The position numbers and the translations under genes are program-made. From Gallaecimonas mangrovi (GTDB lineage Bacteria > Pseudomonadota > Gammaproteobacteria > Enterobacterales > Gallaecimonadaceae), in contig NZ_CP031416.1 in NCBI RefSeq assembly GCF_003367375.1, positions 2,363,501-2,427,500 of the forward strand: a DNA stretch of 64,000 bases. The letters run 5' to 3'. Of this stretch, positions 35,273 to 44,726 are shown piece by piece. Every line of letters begins with the position of its first letter. Position 1 is the stretch's first letter. The notes beneath the pieces are model-generated. The model did not search any database. It was not told the DNA's origin and saw nothing but the letters and a program-made list of their open reading frames with translations.

Positions 35273-37813
35273 TTACTTGCCGTTATCCACCCATTTGCCG
35301 TTCTCGTAGAACGCCATCCAGCTGGTGGCCTTACCGTCGGCTTTTTCAGAGCCTACGTACTGGCTTTTGGTCTTGCGCGAGAACTTCACGACCGTTGGAT
35401 TACCGTCTTTGTCTTTAACGGGAGCCTTGGCCAGATATTTAAATTTCTCTGGCAGGCGGTCGGCAAAGCGCTTGAGCTCCTCAACCTTGGGCGCCCGGGT
35501 TTCCCGCGATTTGGGGAAGGTATTAGCGGCCAAGAAAATACCGGCAGCACCATCACGCAGCACAAAGTAAGCGTCAGATTTTTCGCACTTAAGCTCGGGC
35601 AGTGGCACCGGATCTTCCTTCGGTGGTGCCGGCTCGCCGCTGCGCAAAATCTTGCGGGTATTTTTACATTCCGAGTTGGTACAACCGAAATATTTACCAA
35701 AGCGGCCGTTTTTAAGCTCCATATCCGAGCCGCACTTGTCGCACTCGATAACGGGGCCGTCGTAGCCTTTGAGCTTAAACTCACCAGTTTCCAGCACATA
35801 GCCGTCACAGTCGGGGTTGTTACCACAAACGTGCAGCTTGCGCTTGGCGTCAACCAGGTAGGAGTCCATGGCGGTGCCACATTTGGGGCAACGCTTTTTG
35901 GCCATCAGTGCGTTGGTTTCGCCTTCTTCGTCATCCACATTAATCACCTCCTCGCCGGGGGTGAGGTTAATGGTGGTTTTGCAGCGCTCTTTCGGCGGCA
36001 AGTTATAACCTGAACAGCCAAGGAACACCCCGGTTGAAGCGGTACGAATACCCATTTTACGGCCACAGCTGGGGCAGTCGATGTCGGTCATCACCATGGC
36101 GTTACCGCGCATGTTTTCGTCGGCATCGTCCAAGCGCTTTTTAAAGTCGCCGTAGAATTCGTCCAGTACCGCGTGCCATTCACGGGCGCCGTTGGCAATA
36201 CCGTCCAGCTCGTCTTCCATGCGGGCGGTAAAATCGTAGCTCAACAGGTTGGTGAAGTTTTCCACCAGACGGTCGTTAACGATTTCGCCCATTTTCTCAG
36301 CATAGAAACGGCGGCTTTCCACCTTCACATAACCACGGTCTTGGATGGTGGATATGATAGCGGCGTAGGTTGACGGCCGGCCAATTCCCCGTTTTTCCAG
36401 CTCTTTTACCAAAGAGGCTTCGGTAAAACGGGCTGGCGGCTTGGTAAAGTGCTGTTTCGGGTCCAGGGCTTTAAGGTCAAGGTTTTCACCGATAGCGACA
36501 TTGGGCAGCTGCTCGTCGTCGTCTTTGCGCTTCATCGGCGTCAGCACCCGCGTCCAACCGTCAAAGCGCTGTACCCGGCCTTTGGCTTTGAGGGTAAAGT
36601 CGCCGGCGGTCGCAGTAAGCTGCGTTACGTCATAAACCGCGTTGGTCATCTGGCAGGCCACAAACTGGCGCCAAATAAGTTCGTAAAGGCGCTGGGCGTC
36701 ACGTTCGACATCCAGCGTTTCTGATTTAACGGTAACGTCGGAAGGACGAATCGCTTCGTGCGCTTCCTGTGCATTGGCTTTGGCACCGTAAGTCAGTGGA
36801 TTAGCAGGCAAATAGTCCTTGCCGTACTCACTGCCAATAAAGCCCCGTAGCGCGTCTACAGCCTCTTTACTGAGGTTGGTGGAGTCGGTACGCATGTAAG
36901 TGATGTAACCGGCCTCATAGAGGCGCTGAGCCATCATCATGGTCTTTTTCACCCCAAAGCCCAGCCGCGTTGATGCCGCCTGCTGCAAGGTTGAGGTAAT
37001 AAAAGGTGCGCTAGGACGCGACTGACTGGGTTTGTCTTCGCGGTTAGTGATTTGATAGCTGGCGCCTTTTAGTGCCTTTACCGCCGCCATGGTTTGGTCT
37101 TCATTGACCGGCTTGAAGGCTTTGCCATCTTGGTGGGTAACCATCATCCGCAGCGCGCCTTCTTTGGCGGCAAGGTCAGCATGAAGATCCCAGTATTCTT
37201 CGGGGATAAAGGCGCGGATCTCGCGCTCACGATCCACCACCAGGCGAACCGCTACCGATTGCACGCGTCCGGCAGACAAACCGCGGGCGATTTTTTTCCA
37301 CAGCAGTGGCGACACCATGTAACCCACCACCCGGTCCAGGAAGCGGCGCGCCTGCTGGGCGTTAACCTTGTCTTGGCTAACGTGGCTGGGTTGTTCAAAG
37401 GCCTGGGTAATGGCGTTTTTGGTTATTTCGTTAAACACCACGCGCTGGAAGCGGTCATCACTGCCACCAATCACCTCTTTAAGGTGCCAGGCAATGGCTT
37501 CCCCTTCCCTATCCAAATCCGTTGCTAGGTAGACTTTATCAGCCTTGGCTGCCAGGGATTTTAGCTCGGCAACGACCTTTTCCTTGCCGGGCAGAATTTC
37601 ATAATGGGCCTGCCAATGGTTGTCTGGGTCGATACCCATCCTGGCCACCAACGGATTGGTGGTGGTTTTCTTGGCTTTGGCACTGCCGCTGCCACTGGTT
37701 GGCAGGTCACGAATGTGGCCAATGGAAGATTTTACGACGAAGTCCTTACCAAGATATTTATTAATGGTCTTAGCCTTGGCTGGGGACTCCACTATCACTA
37801 ATGATTTTGCCAT
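35273..37813 (-). CDS. topA: DNA topoisomerase I
   Basis: Type IA topoisomerase relaxing negative supercoils. The 846-residue protein begins with the TOPRIM domain ([31 protein letters not shown]). The catalytic Tyr306 lies in [12 protein letters not shown]. The C-terminal third has several four-cysteine zinc fingers (for example [27 protein letters not shown]) and a Lys-rich end. Length and layout are normal for the gammaproteobacterial enzyme. Confidence 0.96.
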   Translation of the reverse strand: MAKSLVIVESPAKAKTINKYLGKDFVVKSSIGHIRDLPTSGSGSAKAKKTTTNPLVARMGIDPDNHWQAHYEILPGKEKVVAELKSLAAKADKVYLATDLDREGEAIAWHLKEVIGGSDDRFQRVVFNEITKNAITQAFEQPSHVSQDKVNAQQARRFLDRVVGYMVSPLLWKKIARGLSAGRVQSVAVRLVVDREREIRAFIPEEYWDLHADLAAKEGALRMMVTHQDGKAFKPVNEDQTMAAVKALKGASYQITNREDKPSQSRPSAPFITSTLQQAASTRLGFGVKKTMMMAQRLYEAGYITYMRTDSTNLSKEAVDALRGFIGSEYGKDYLPANPLTYGAKANAQEAHEAIRPSDVTVKSETLDVERDAQRLYELIWRQFVACQMTNAVYDVTQLTATAGDFTLKAKGRVQRFDGWTRVLTPMKRKDDDEQLPNVAIGENLDLKALDPKQHFTKPPARFTEASLVKELEKRGIGRPSTYAAIISTIQDRGYVKVESRRFYAEKMGEIVNDRLVENFTNLLSYDFTARMEDELDGIANGAREWHAVLDEFYGDFKKRLDDADENMRGNAMVMTDIDCPSCGRKMGIRTASTGVFLGCSGYNLPPKERCKTTINLTPGEEVINVDDEEGETNALMAKKRCPKCGTAMDSYLVDAKRKLHVCGNNPDCDGYVLETGEFKLKGYDGPVIECDKCGSDMELKNGRFGKYFGCTNSECKNTRKILRSGEPAPPKEDPVPLPELKCEKSDAYFVLRDGAAGIFLAANTFPKSRETRAPKVEELKRFADRLPEKFKYLAKAPVKDKDGNPTVVKFSRKTKSQYVGSEKADGKATSWMAFYENGKWVDNGK

Positions 37814-37974
37814 GTGTCTCTATACAGTTGGTTGGCGAAGCCCGTCCGGGACGGGCATATATAGTGCTTTGACTCTGTGGATGCAAGTTGCAAGCGAGAA
37901 GTCGTCTTTTTTTCTAATTAATTCAACTTATCCATCATTTGCAAGGCCAAGGTTAGTTTAGGCCCCCTCACAGG

Positions 37975-37980
37975 TATAAT
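37975..37980 (+). promoter_or_regulatory. Candidate -10 box for astB
   Basis: A perfect TATAAT in GGTATAATACGG lies 53 bases upstream of the astB start, in the divergent region with topA. The -35 region is weak. Confidence 0.4.
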
Positions 37981-38033
37981 ACGGTCAAGCTTTGCCGCCC
38001 CTTTAACTCAAAAAATCAGCAAAGGAACCGGGC

Positions 38034-39374
38034 ATGAAACATTTCGAAGTTAATTTTGATGGCCTTGTTGGCCCCACTCACAATTATGCTGGCCTTTCCT
38101 TTGGCAATGTAGCATCCCTGTCAAATGCCAATAACCCGTCCAGCCCCCGCCAAGCGGCTAAGCAAGGCCTTAAGAAAATGAAGGCGTTGCATGACATGGG
38201 TATGAAACAAGGCGTTTTAGCGCCGCAAGAAAGACCCGACATGTTAACGCTGCGCCGCCTTGGTTTTACCGGTTCCGACGCGCAAGTGTTAGCCAAAGCC
38301 AGCCAGCAAGCACCGCACTTGTTGGCCGCCTGCTGTTCAGCATCCAGCATGTGGACAGCCAACGCAGCCACGGTCTCGCCTTCCGCCGATACCGCTGATG
38401 GCCGGGTGCATTTTACCCCCGCCAACCTGACTAACAAGTTTCATCGCAGCTTGGAGCCGGTGGTCACAGGGCGCATATTAAACGCCATTTTTGCTAACGA
38501 ACGCCACTTTAAACACCACCAACACTTACCAGACAATGAACATTTTGGTGATGAAGGCGCCGCAAACCACACTCGGCTTTGCAGTCAGTATGGCCACAGC
38601 GGGGTGGAATTATTCGCTTACGGTCGCCAGGCATTTAATCCGGCAGCGCCAGCCCCCAAAAAGTTCCCGGCGCGGCAAACACTGGAAGCCTCACAAGCCA
38701 TTGCCCGCCTGCATGGCCTCAATGAAGACACCGCCGTCTTTATGCAGCAAAACCCGGCGGTGATTGACGCCGGCGTCTTCCACAACGACGTGATTAGCGT
38801 CGGCAACCAGAACGTTTTGTTCTACCACCAAGATGCCTTTGCCAACACCGAGCGCGACTTTGCCGAAATTCGCCGCAAGTTTGCTGATGAACCCCTTTAT
38901 TTTATCGAAGTTCCCCGCAACCAAGTCAGCATTAGCGAAGCGATAAAAACCTATTTATTTAATACCCAGATCATTACCTTGCCCGCAGGCCACATGGCCA
39001 TTATTGCGCCAACTGAATGCCAAGAATCGGCACCCGTCAGCCGCTATTTGGCCGAACTTGTTGAACAAAACACCCCCATTAAAGAAGTGCGCTACATGGA
39101 CGTAAAAGAATCCATGCGCAATGGTGGCGGCCCTGCTTGCCTGCGTTTAAGGGTGGCACTGAACGACCAAGAACTGGCGGCAACCAACCCCAACTGCCTG
39201 CTGGACGACGCACTTTTTAATACCCTTAATCATTGGGTTGATAAACACTACCGTGAGCAATTGCAGGTGGCCGACCTCGCCGACCCGGCACTGTTACAGG
39301 AAAGTCGCCAAGCGTTGGATGAATTAACGCAAATTTTGCAGTTGGGTTCGGTTTATCCATTCCAGCGCAATTGA
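38034..39374 (+). CDS. astB: N-succinylarginine dihydrolase
   Basis: Second enzyme of the arginine succinyltransferase pathway; hydrolyses N2-succinylarginine to succinylornithine, CO2 and ammonia. The 446-residue protein opens with [19 protein letters not shown] and has [26 protein letters not shown] and [13 protein letters not shown], all typical of the amidinotransferase-fold family. AAAGGA precedes the ATG. Unusually it stands alone; astC, astA, astD and astE are not in the window. Divergent from topA. Confidence 0.93.
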   Translation: MKHFEVNFDGLVGPTHNYAGLSFGNVASLSNANNPSSPRQAAKQGLKKMKALHDMGMKQGVLAPQERPDMLTLRRLGFTGSDAQVLAKASQQAPHLLAACCSASSMWTANAATVSPSADTADGRVHFTPANLTNKFHRSLEPVVTGRILNAIFANERHFKHHQHLPDNEHFGDEGAANHTRLCSQYGHSGVELFAYGRQAFNPAAPAPKKFPARQTLEASQAIARLHGLNEDTAVFMQQNPAVIDAGVFHNDVISVGNQNVLFYHQDAFANTERDFAEIRRKFADEPLYFIEVPRNQVSISEAIKTYLFNTQIITLPAGHMAIIAPTECQESAPVSRYLAELVEQNTPIKEVRYMDVKESMRNGGGPACLRLRVALNDQELAATNPNCLLDDALFNTLNHWVDKHYREQLQVADLADPALLQESRQALDELTQILQLGSVYPFQRN

Positions 39375-39400
39375 TAAAAGCCCGGCATTGCCGGGCTTTT
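39375..39400 (+). terminator. Terminator after astB
   Basis: Arm AAAAGCCCGGC with complement across ATT followed by Ts, directly after the stop codon. Confidence 0.85.
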
Positions 39401-39489
39401 TCGTGATCCAGGCCCACAGTGGTTGGTTGTTTGAAGCTGTCCTAAGCTGCTAGATTACCGCAGATTTGCTCGCAACTATTGGAAAGGCC

Positions 39490-40818
39490 ATGACAAAAAA
39501 ACAAGGAAAACTGGGCCTTACGGCACGTATCGTTATCGGTATGGTGCTAGGTTTCGTGGTTGGCCTTATTTGCCACTACCTAACCCCCGCCCCAGTGCCC
39601 GGTGCTACCCCAGGCTTTATTCAAACCTGGCTAACTCAGGGCATTTTTCAAATTGGCAGTCAGCTTTTTATTGCTTCATTAAAGATGCTGGTGGTGCCTT
39701 TGGTATTCGTTTCCCTCGTGTGCGGTACCAGCTCGCTATCTGATCCAGCCAAACTGGGCAGGCTCAGCCTTAAAACCATTGGTTTGTATCTTTTGACTAC
39801 CGCCATTGCCATTACCCTGGCCATTGTTATGGCGCTGTTGATCCGCCCCGGCAGCGGTTTGGACCTGAAAGCCGACACCCATTTCCAAGCGTCAAAAGCA
39901 CCTGATTTGGCCGATGTATTCGCCAACTTGGTGCCTTCTAATCCCATTGAAGCCATGGCCAATGGCAACATGCTGCAAATCATTGTGTTTGCGGTGCTAT
40001 TTGGTATCGCTATTGCCTTAGCCGGTAAGGCCGGTGAGCGCATTGCCAAGCTATTTGATGACTTCAACGAAGTGATCATGAAGCTGGTTACCATCTTGAT
40101 GAACCTGGCCCCTTACGGCGTTTTCTTCTTAATGGCCAAGCTATTTGCCAGCAAAGGCCTGGACACCTTAGGCAGCTTGGCGCTGTATTTCGGTTTGGTG
40201 ATAGTGGTGCTGTTAATCCACGCTTTTGTTACCTACCCGGTGCTCCTGAAACTGCTGAGCGGCATGAACCCATTTTTGTTCCTAAGAAAAATGCGTGACG
40301 CAGCGCTGTTTGCCTTTTCCACCTCATCCAGCAACGCCACCTTGCCGGTCACGCTGGAAACCGTCACCAAAAAGCTTGGGGCCAAAAACTCCATTGCCTC
40401 TTTCACCATTCCCTTGGGCGCCACCATCAACATGGATGGCACCGCCATTATGCAAGGCGTGGCAACCGTCTTTATTGCCCAGGTTTACGATGTGCACCTG
40501 TCAATAAGTGACTTTTTGATGGTGATTGTCACCGCCACATTGGCATCTATCGGTACCGCAGGCGTGCCCGGTGTCGGCCTTATCATGCTGGCCATGGTGC
40601 TAAACCAAGTGAACCTGCCGGTAGAAGGCATTGGCCTGATTATGGGGGTTGACCGCTTGCTGGATATGACCCGCACGGCGGTGAATATCACTGGCGACTC
40701 CATGGTTACGGTGGTGGTTGCAAAATCAGAAGGTGAACTGGATACCGACGTCTATAACGACCCGAAAGCGGCGTTAAAAGACGAAGAAGTGCATATACCG
40801 CACCACAAGCCGAGTTAA
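39490..40818 (+). CDS. Dicarboxylate/amino acid:cation symporter (SLC1/DAACS)
   Basis: A 442-residue membrane carrier of the glutamate/C4-dicarboxylate:Na+ or H+ symporter family. The re-entrant loop serine motif STSSSNATLPVT, the ion and substrate site TINMDGTAIMQG, and GVPGVGLIMLAMVL near helix 7-8 are all present. GltP, GltT and SstT types cannot be separated by eye. GGAAAGG supports the ATG at 39490 over an upstream TTG frame. Confidence 0.88.
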   Translation: MTKKQGKLGLTARIVIGMVLGFVVGLICHYLTPAPVPGATPGFIQTWLTQGIFQIGSQLFIASLKMLVVPLVFVSLVCGTSSLSDPAKLGRLSLKTIGLYLLTTAIAITLAIVMALLIRPGSGLDLKADTHFQASKAPDLADVFANLVPSNPIEAMANGNMLQIIVFAVLFGIAIALAGKAGERIAKLFDDFNEVIMKLVTILMNLAPYGVFFLMAKLFASKGLDTLGSLALYFGLVIVVLLIHAFVTYPVLLKLLSGMNPFLFLRKMRDAALFAFSTSSSNATLPVTLETVTKKLGAKNSIASFTIPLGATINMDGTAIMQGVATVFIAQVYDVHLSISDFLMVIVTATLASIGTAGVPGVGLIMLAMVLNQVNLPVEGIGLIMGVDRLLDMTRTAVNITGDSMVTVVVAKSEGELDTDVYNDPKAALKDEEVHIPHHKPS

Positions 40819-40819
40819 C

Positions 40820-40846
40820 AAAAAGGCCGCGCAAGCGGCCTTTTTT
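40820..40846. terminator. Bidirectional terminator
   Basis: Arm AAAAAGGCCGC with complement across GCAA, touching the stop codon of the convergent DUF3025 gene. Confidence 0.85.
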
Positions 40847-41636
40847 ATAGCGGTGGCCGGGGTGTTGTTAATGGCCGAAAATATTGCACATTGTCATAAA
40901 ACGCCGGGTTTTGGTTATCAGGCCACCAAAACGGCACCCCCAACAGCGGTAGCGGCGATAGCCGCTTTTTGTTATCCAGGGCGCCGGCTTTTAATACTTG
41001 GCAAAGTACCTTATCGAGATACTGATAACGGGCCGCCAACGGCAGTGCAAAAAAATCATCGCTGACAACCAGCGGGAACATCTTCGCGGTCAGCCCCAAA
41101 TACGGGGTTAAACCTTGCTCGTACACCGCATGGCCAAAGACGTAGCCGCCTATGCTTTGCCCCCAACGCTCGCGGTTGGCCACAAATGCCCTCTGCCACT
41201 GGTGCTGGCGCAGGTCGTCTAACAAGGTTTTATCCGTTGCCACCACCAGCACCCCACACTCATCAAAGAGCGTTAGGCTGTCGCGGCGTAAGGTTCTTGG
41301 ATGTAACCCATGCGCTTTGATATCCGCTACATGCAGCGCATTTAACTGCGCTTTGGTGTTAGGGAACAGTGCCCAGGCCAGGGCATTAAAAAGGTCGTGC
41401 CAATTGCGCTCTCGGGTCGGTACCCGCCCGGTTTCTAAAACCTGCGCTTCGTAGTATTCATCAGCCGGGCCTGCACAAAACTGTATCGTTTTGCCTGAGC
41501 AGGTGCGGGTGTCAGCGGCCAGCCAACGCTGTAACTCAGCCGGGCTCGGAAAATCGGCAAACGCGGCCAAGCCAGGAAAGAGCGCCTTCAAATCACCATA
41601 AAGGCCTTGTTCAAGAAAATGGCTTTGCCAACTCAC
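40845..41636 (-). CDS. DUF3025 family protein
   Basis: A 263-residue soluble protein of unknown function. The block YYEAQVLETGRVPTRERN followed by WHDLFNALAW and FPNTKAQLNALH is the core of DUF3025, widespread in proteobacteria. No catalytic role is established. It starts with GTG. Transcribed alone. Confidence 0.82.
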   Translation of the reverse strand: MSWQSHFLEQGLYGDLKALFPGLAAFADFPSPAELQRWLAADTRTCSGKTIQFCAGPADEYYEAQVLETGRVPTRERNWHDLFNALAWALFPNTKAQLNALHVADIKAHGLHPRTLRRDSLTLFDECGVLVVATDKTLLDDLRQHQWQRAFVANRERWGQSIGGYVFGHAVYEQGLTPYLGLTAKMFPLVVSDDFFALPLAARYQYLDKVLCQVLKAGALDNKKRLSPLPLLGVPFWWPDNQNPAFYDNVQYFRPLTTPRPPL

Positions 41637-41731
41637 CCTGATGTTCTCATGTCACAAAAGGCCGCCAGTGTAGCAAAGCGGCGGGCTTTTCTGGTATCAC
41701 TGGCATAGGACAGACAACATTCAGAAAACCA

Positions 41732-42478
41732 ATGAAAAATATCATCTGTGACATCGATGGCGTGCTGATGCACGACAACACTGCCGTGCCGGGCGCGGAC
41801 GGTTTTATCAAACGGGTTTTAGAGCAAGGTAACCCCTTGGTGTTATTGACCAATTACCCGTCGCAAACCGCAAGGGACCTTCACAACCGTTTGGCAGCGG
41901 GCGGCATTGATGTACCGGAAGAAAAGTTTTATACCTCGGCCATGGCAACCGCCGACTTCCTGCGCCGCCAGGACGGCACCAAAGCCTATGTGATTGGTGA
42001 TGGCGCTTTAACCCATGAGCTTTATCAAATTGGTTTTACCATTACCGACATCAACCCGGATTTTGTGATCATCGGTGAAACCCGTTCCTACAACTGGGAC
42101 ATGATCCACAAAGCCGCTTATTTTGTGGCCAACGGTGCCCGCTTTATTGCCACTAACCCTGATTTTAATGGCCCCAAGCAGAGCCCGGCTTGTGGCGCGC
42201 TTTGCGCGCCAATAGAACGTATTACTGGCCAGCAGCCGTTTTATGTGGGCAAGCCTTCCAGCTGGATTGTGCGCTCAGCCCTTAACCATATTGGTGCCCA
42301 TTCCGAGAACACCGTGATCATTGGCGATAACCTGCGCACCGATATTCTGGCGGGTTTCCAGGCTGGCCTTGAAACCATACTGGTACTCTCTGGTGTTTCC
42401 ACCCGCGAAGACATCGCCAAAATGCCGTTTAGGCCGAATCATATTTTCGACAGCGTTGGCGCCATCGACATAATTTAA
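41732..42478 (+). CDS. nagD: HAD-IIA phosphatase NagD, ribonucleotide monophosphatase
   Basis: A 248-residue HAD enzyme. Motif I is CDIDGVLMHD, motif II LTNYPSQT, the lysine motif YVGKPSSW, and motif IV GDNLRTDILAGFQAG. The size and sequence match NagD, which dephosphorylates UMP and GMP in E. coli. Unlike E. coli it is not in a nag operon, which suits a nucleotide housekeeping role. Confidence 0.9.
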   Translation: MKNIICDIDGVLMHDNTAVPGADGFIKRVLEQGNPLVLLTNYPSQTARDLHNRLAAGGIDVPEEKFYTSAMATADFLRRQDGTKAYVIGDGALTHELYQIGFTITDINPDFVIIGETRSYNWDMIHKAAYFVANGARFIATNPDFNGPKQSPACGALCAPIERITGQQPFYVGKPSSWIVRSALNHIGAHSENTVIIGDNLRTDILAGFQAGLETILVLSGVSTREDIAKMPFRPNHIFDSVGAIDII

Positions 42479-42588
42479 CAAAAAAGTCACGCCACTTACC
42501 GCAAAACCACAACATATAAACGTGCGGCAATTGGCGGCTTTCTTTGCCTGTGCCATGGTGAGCGCAGACCCTATCGAAGGACAATTGA

Positions 42589-44205
42589 ATGAAAACCAGA
42601 CTCAGCCTAATTGCCATGAGCCTGATGCTTGCAAGCAATGCCATTGCCGCCGTGCCCGGCGACGATTTAAGTGATGGCCTGAACGCCAAAAGTTACGGTC
42701 AGTTCGTTAAAACGCTTTCATCGGATGAATTTGCTGGCCGCCTGCCCGCTACCCAAGGTGAAACCAAAACCCTGGCTTATTTAACCGAGCAATTTAAACG
42801 CCTAGGCCTTAAACCCGGCTTTGGCGACAGCTACCTGCAAAGCGTGCCTTTGGTGGCCATTACCAGCCACCCCAGCGCCTTAACCCTGGGTAAGCTCAAG
42901 CTCGCCTACCTGCACGATATGGTGATTAACAGCCCCAAGGCGGTAGCCGACACCCAGATAAATAATGCCGATGTGGTTTTTGTCGGTTACGGCATTCATG
43001 CCCCAAAACTTGGCTGGGATGACTACAAAGGCATTGATGTTAAAGGCAAAGTGGTAGTGATGCTGGTCAACGACCCCGGGTATGCCACTGGCGATCAGCG
43101 TTTTGATGGTAAGGCAATGACCTACTATGGCCGCTGGGACTACAAGTTTGATGAAGCGGCCCGCCAAGGTGCCGTTGGCGCCCTGATTATTCACCAAACC
43201 GCACCGGCTTCTTACCCTTGGTCGGTGGTTGAAAACTCCTGGGGCGGCACTCGCTATGGCCTGGCCGGCGAAGATACCCCTAAATCTGAATTTTCAGGCT
43301 GGATAACCGAGGCCGCGGCGAAAAAACTCTTTGCCCAAGCCGGTTTAAATTTTGACAAAACCACGGCCGCCGCCGCTAAAGCGCCACTGGCAAAAAGTTT
43401 GAAGGCAAAGGCCAGCGTTACCATTCAAAGTGACGTTAAAAACACCGAGTCTCATAACGTCATGGCGGTGCTGCCCGGCCAAACCGACGAAACGGTGATT
43501 GTTACCGCGCACTGGGACCATTTAGGCACCGATCCTAGCCATAAAGACGACCCGATTTACAACGGCGCCATGGATAATGCGACCGGTACCGCTGGCCTTA
43601 TTAGCCTGGCGCAGTCATTAAAAGGGCTTTATGAGGGCGACCACAAACCGCACCGCTCGGTGGCATTTTTGTCGGTTACGGCTGAAGAACAAGGGCTGCT
43701 GGGCTCCAAATACTATGTTCAGCATCCGGCCATTCCACTGGGTAAAACGGTGGCCGATTTAAACATGGACAGCCTGAATGTCTTTGGCCCCACCAAAGAC
43801 ATGGTGGTGGTTGGCCAGGGCAAAACCAGCCTGGAAACCCAGCTTACTGCCGCCCTTAAAAAACAGGGCCGGGTATTGGTGCCCAACAACAGGCCGGAAG
43901 CAGGCGGCTATTACCGCTCTGATCATTTCAATTTTGCCAAGGCCGGGGTGCCAGCCCTTTACACCGGTGGCGGCAGCCAGCCGTGGGATGCCGATATTGC
44001 GAAATACCGCGCCATGATGCAAAAGCGTCTAAAAGGTTGCTACCACAATGCCTGTGACGAATACCAGGATGACTGGGATCTACGTGGCGCCCTGTCCGAT
44101 CTGCAGGTCTACCATGATGTGATAGAAGCCCTCGCCACCAGCAGGGACTGGCCAAGCTGGCAGCCAGGCGCGGAGTTTAGTCGCCCGGCTCAAGCCACTG
44201 AGTAA
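42589..44205 (+). CDS. Secreted M28 family zinc aminopeptidase
   Basis: A 538-residue exported peptidase. The Sec signal peptide covers about residues 1-20. A PA-domain-like insertion (about 120-240) precedes and partly separates the peptidase fold. Probable zinc ligands and catalytic acid are all seen: His308 in TAHWDHLG, Asp329 in GAMDNATG, Glu366/Glu367 in TAEEQGLLGS, Asp394 in NMDS and His446 in RSDHFNF. It probably removes N-terminal residues from peptides in the periplasm or medium. Its 3' end overlaps the convergent glutathione peroxidase gene by 29 bp. Confidence 0.9.
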   Translation: MKTRLSLIAMSLMLASNAIAAVPGDDLSDGLNAKSYGQFVKTLSSDEFAGRLPATQGETKTLAYLTEQFKRLGLKPGFGDSYLQSVPLVAITSHPSALTLGKLKLAYLHDMVINSPKAVADTQINNADVVFVGYGIHAPKLGWDDYKGIDVKGKVVVMLVNDPGYATGDQRFDGKAMTYYGRWDYKFDEAARQGAVGALIIHQTAPASYPWSVVENSWGGTRYGLAGEDTPKSEFSGWITEAAAKKLFAQAGLNFDKTTAAAAKAPLAKSLKAKASVTIQSDVKNTESHNVMAVLPGQTDETVIVTAHWDHLGTDPSHKDDPIYNGAMDNATGTAGLISLAQSLKGLYEGDHKPHRSVAFLSVTAEEQGLLGSKYYVQHPAIPLGKTVADLNMDSLNVFGPTKDMVVVGQGKTSLETQLTAALKKQGRVLVPNNRPEAGGYYRSDHFNFAKAGVPALYTGGGSQPWDADIAKYRAMMQKRLKGCYHNACDEYQDDWDLRGALSDLQVYHDVIEALATSRDWPSWQPGAEFSRPAQATE

Positions 44206-44662
44206 TGGCTTGGGTTAGGCGCAGCGGCGCGGTACGTGGCGCATAACGCTTAACCCGGCCATCTGCTGCCACTAAAAACTTGGTAAAGTTCCATTTCACC
44301 GCCCGGGAGCCCATGACCCCGGGCGCTTTCTTTTTCAGCCAGTCAAAAAGCGGGTGCGTGTCAGGGCCATTAACCGCAATTGGCGAGAAAAGCGGAAAAG
44401 ACACCCCAAAACGACTTTCACAAAAGTCAGAAATGGCTTGGTTGCTGTCCAGTTCCTGCTTTAAAAATTGGTCACAAGGAAAACCAAGCACCACTAACCC
44501 TTGCGGGCCAAACTGCTGCCACAGTTGCTCAAGCTCTTGGTATTGATTGGTAAAGCCACACTTACTGGCGGTATTGACCACCAACCACAACTTGCCTTGA
44601 TAATGGTTGATATTGTCGGCAGTGCCGTCAATTCGCGTTAGCGGAATATTTTCAGGTTGCAT
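44177..44662 (-). CDS. Glutathione peroxidase (thioredoxin-type, BtuE-like)
   Basis: A 161-residue peroxidase reducing H2O2 and lipid hydroperoxides. The catalytic Cys35 lies in NTASKCGFTNQY, a Cys rather than selenocysteine. The partners are in VLGFPCDQF and VKWNFTKFLV. It lacks the typical oligomer loop, as bacterial enzymes do. The start is just upstream of a divergent antiporter gene. Confidence 0.9.
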   Translation of the reverse strand: MQPENIPLTRIDGTADNINHYQGKLWLVVNTASKCGFTNQYQELEQLWQQFGPQGLVVLGFPCDQFLKQELDSNQAISDFCESRFGVSFPLFSPIAVNGPDTHPLFDWLKKKAPGVMGSRAVKWNFTKFLVAADGRVKRYAPRTAPLRLTQAITQWLEPGD

Positions 44663-44726
44663 AACATTATCGTAACGTATTGAAAAATAGATACGGTTAT
44701 CATTGCGTAAACTTTAGCAGGGAACC

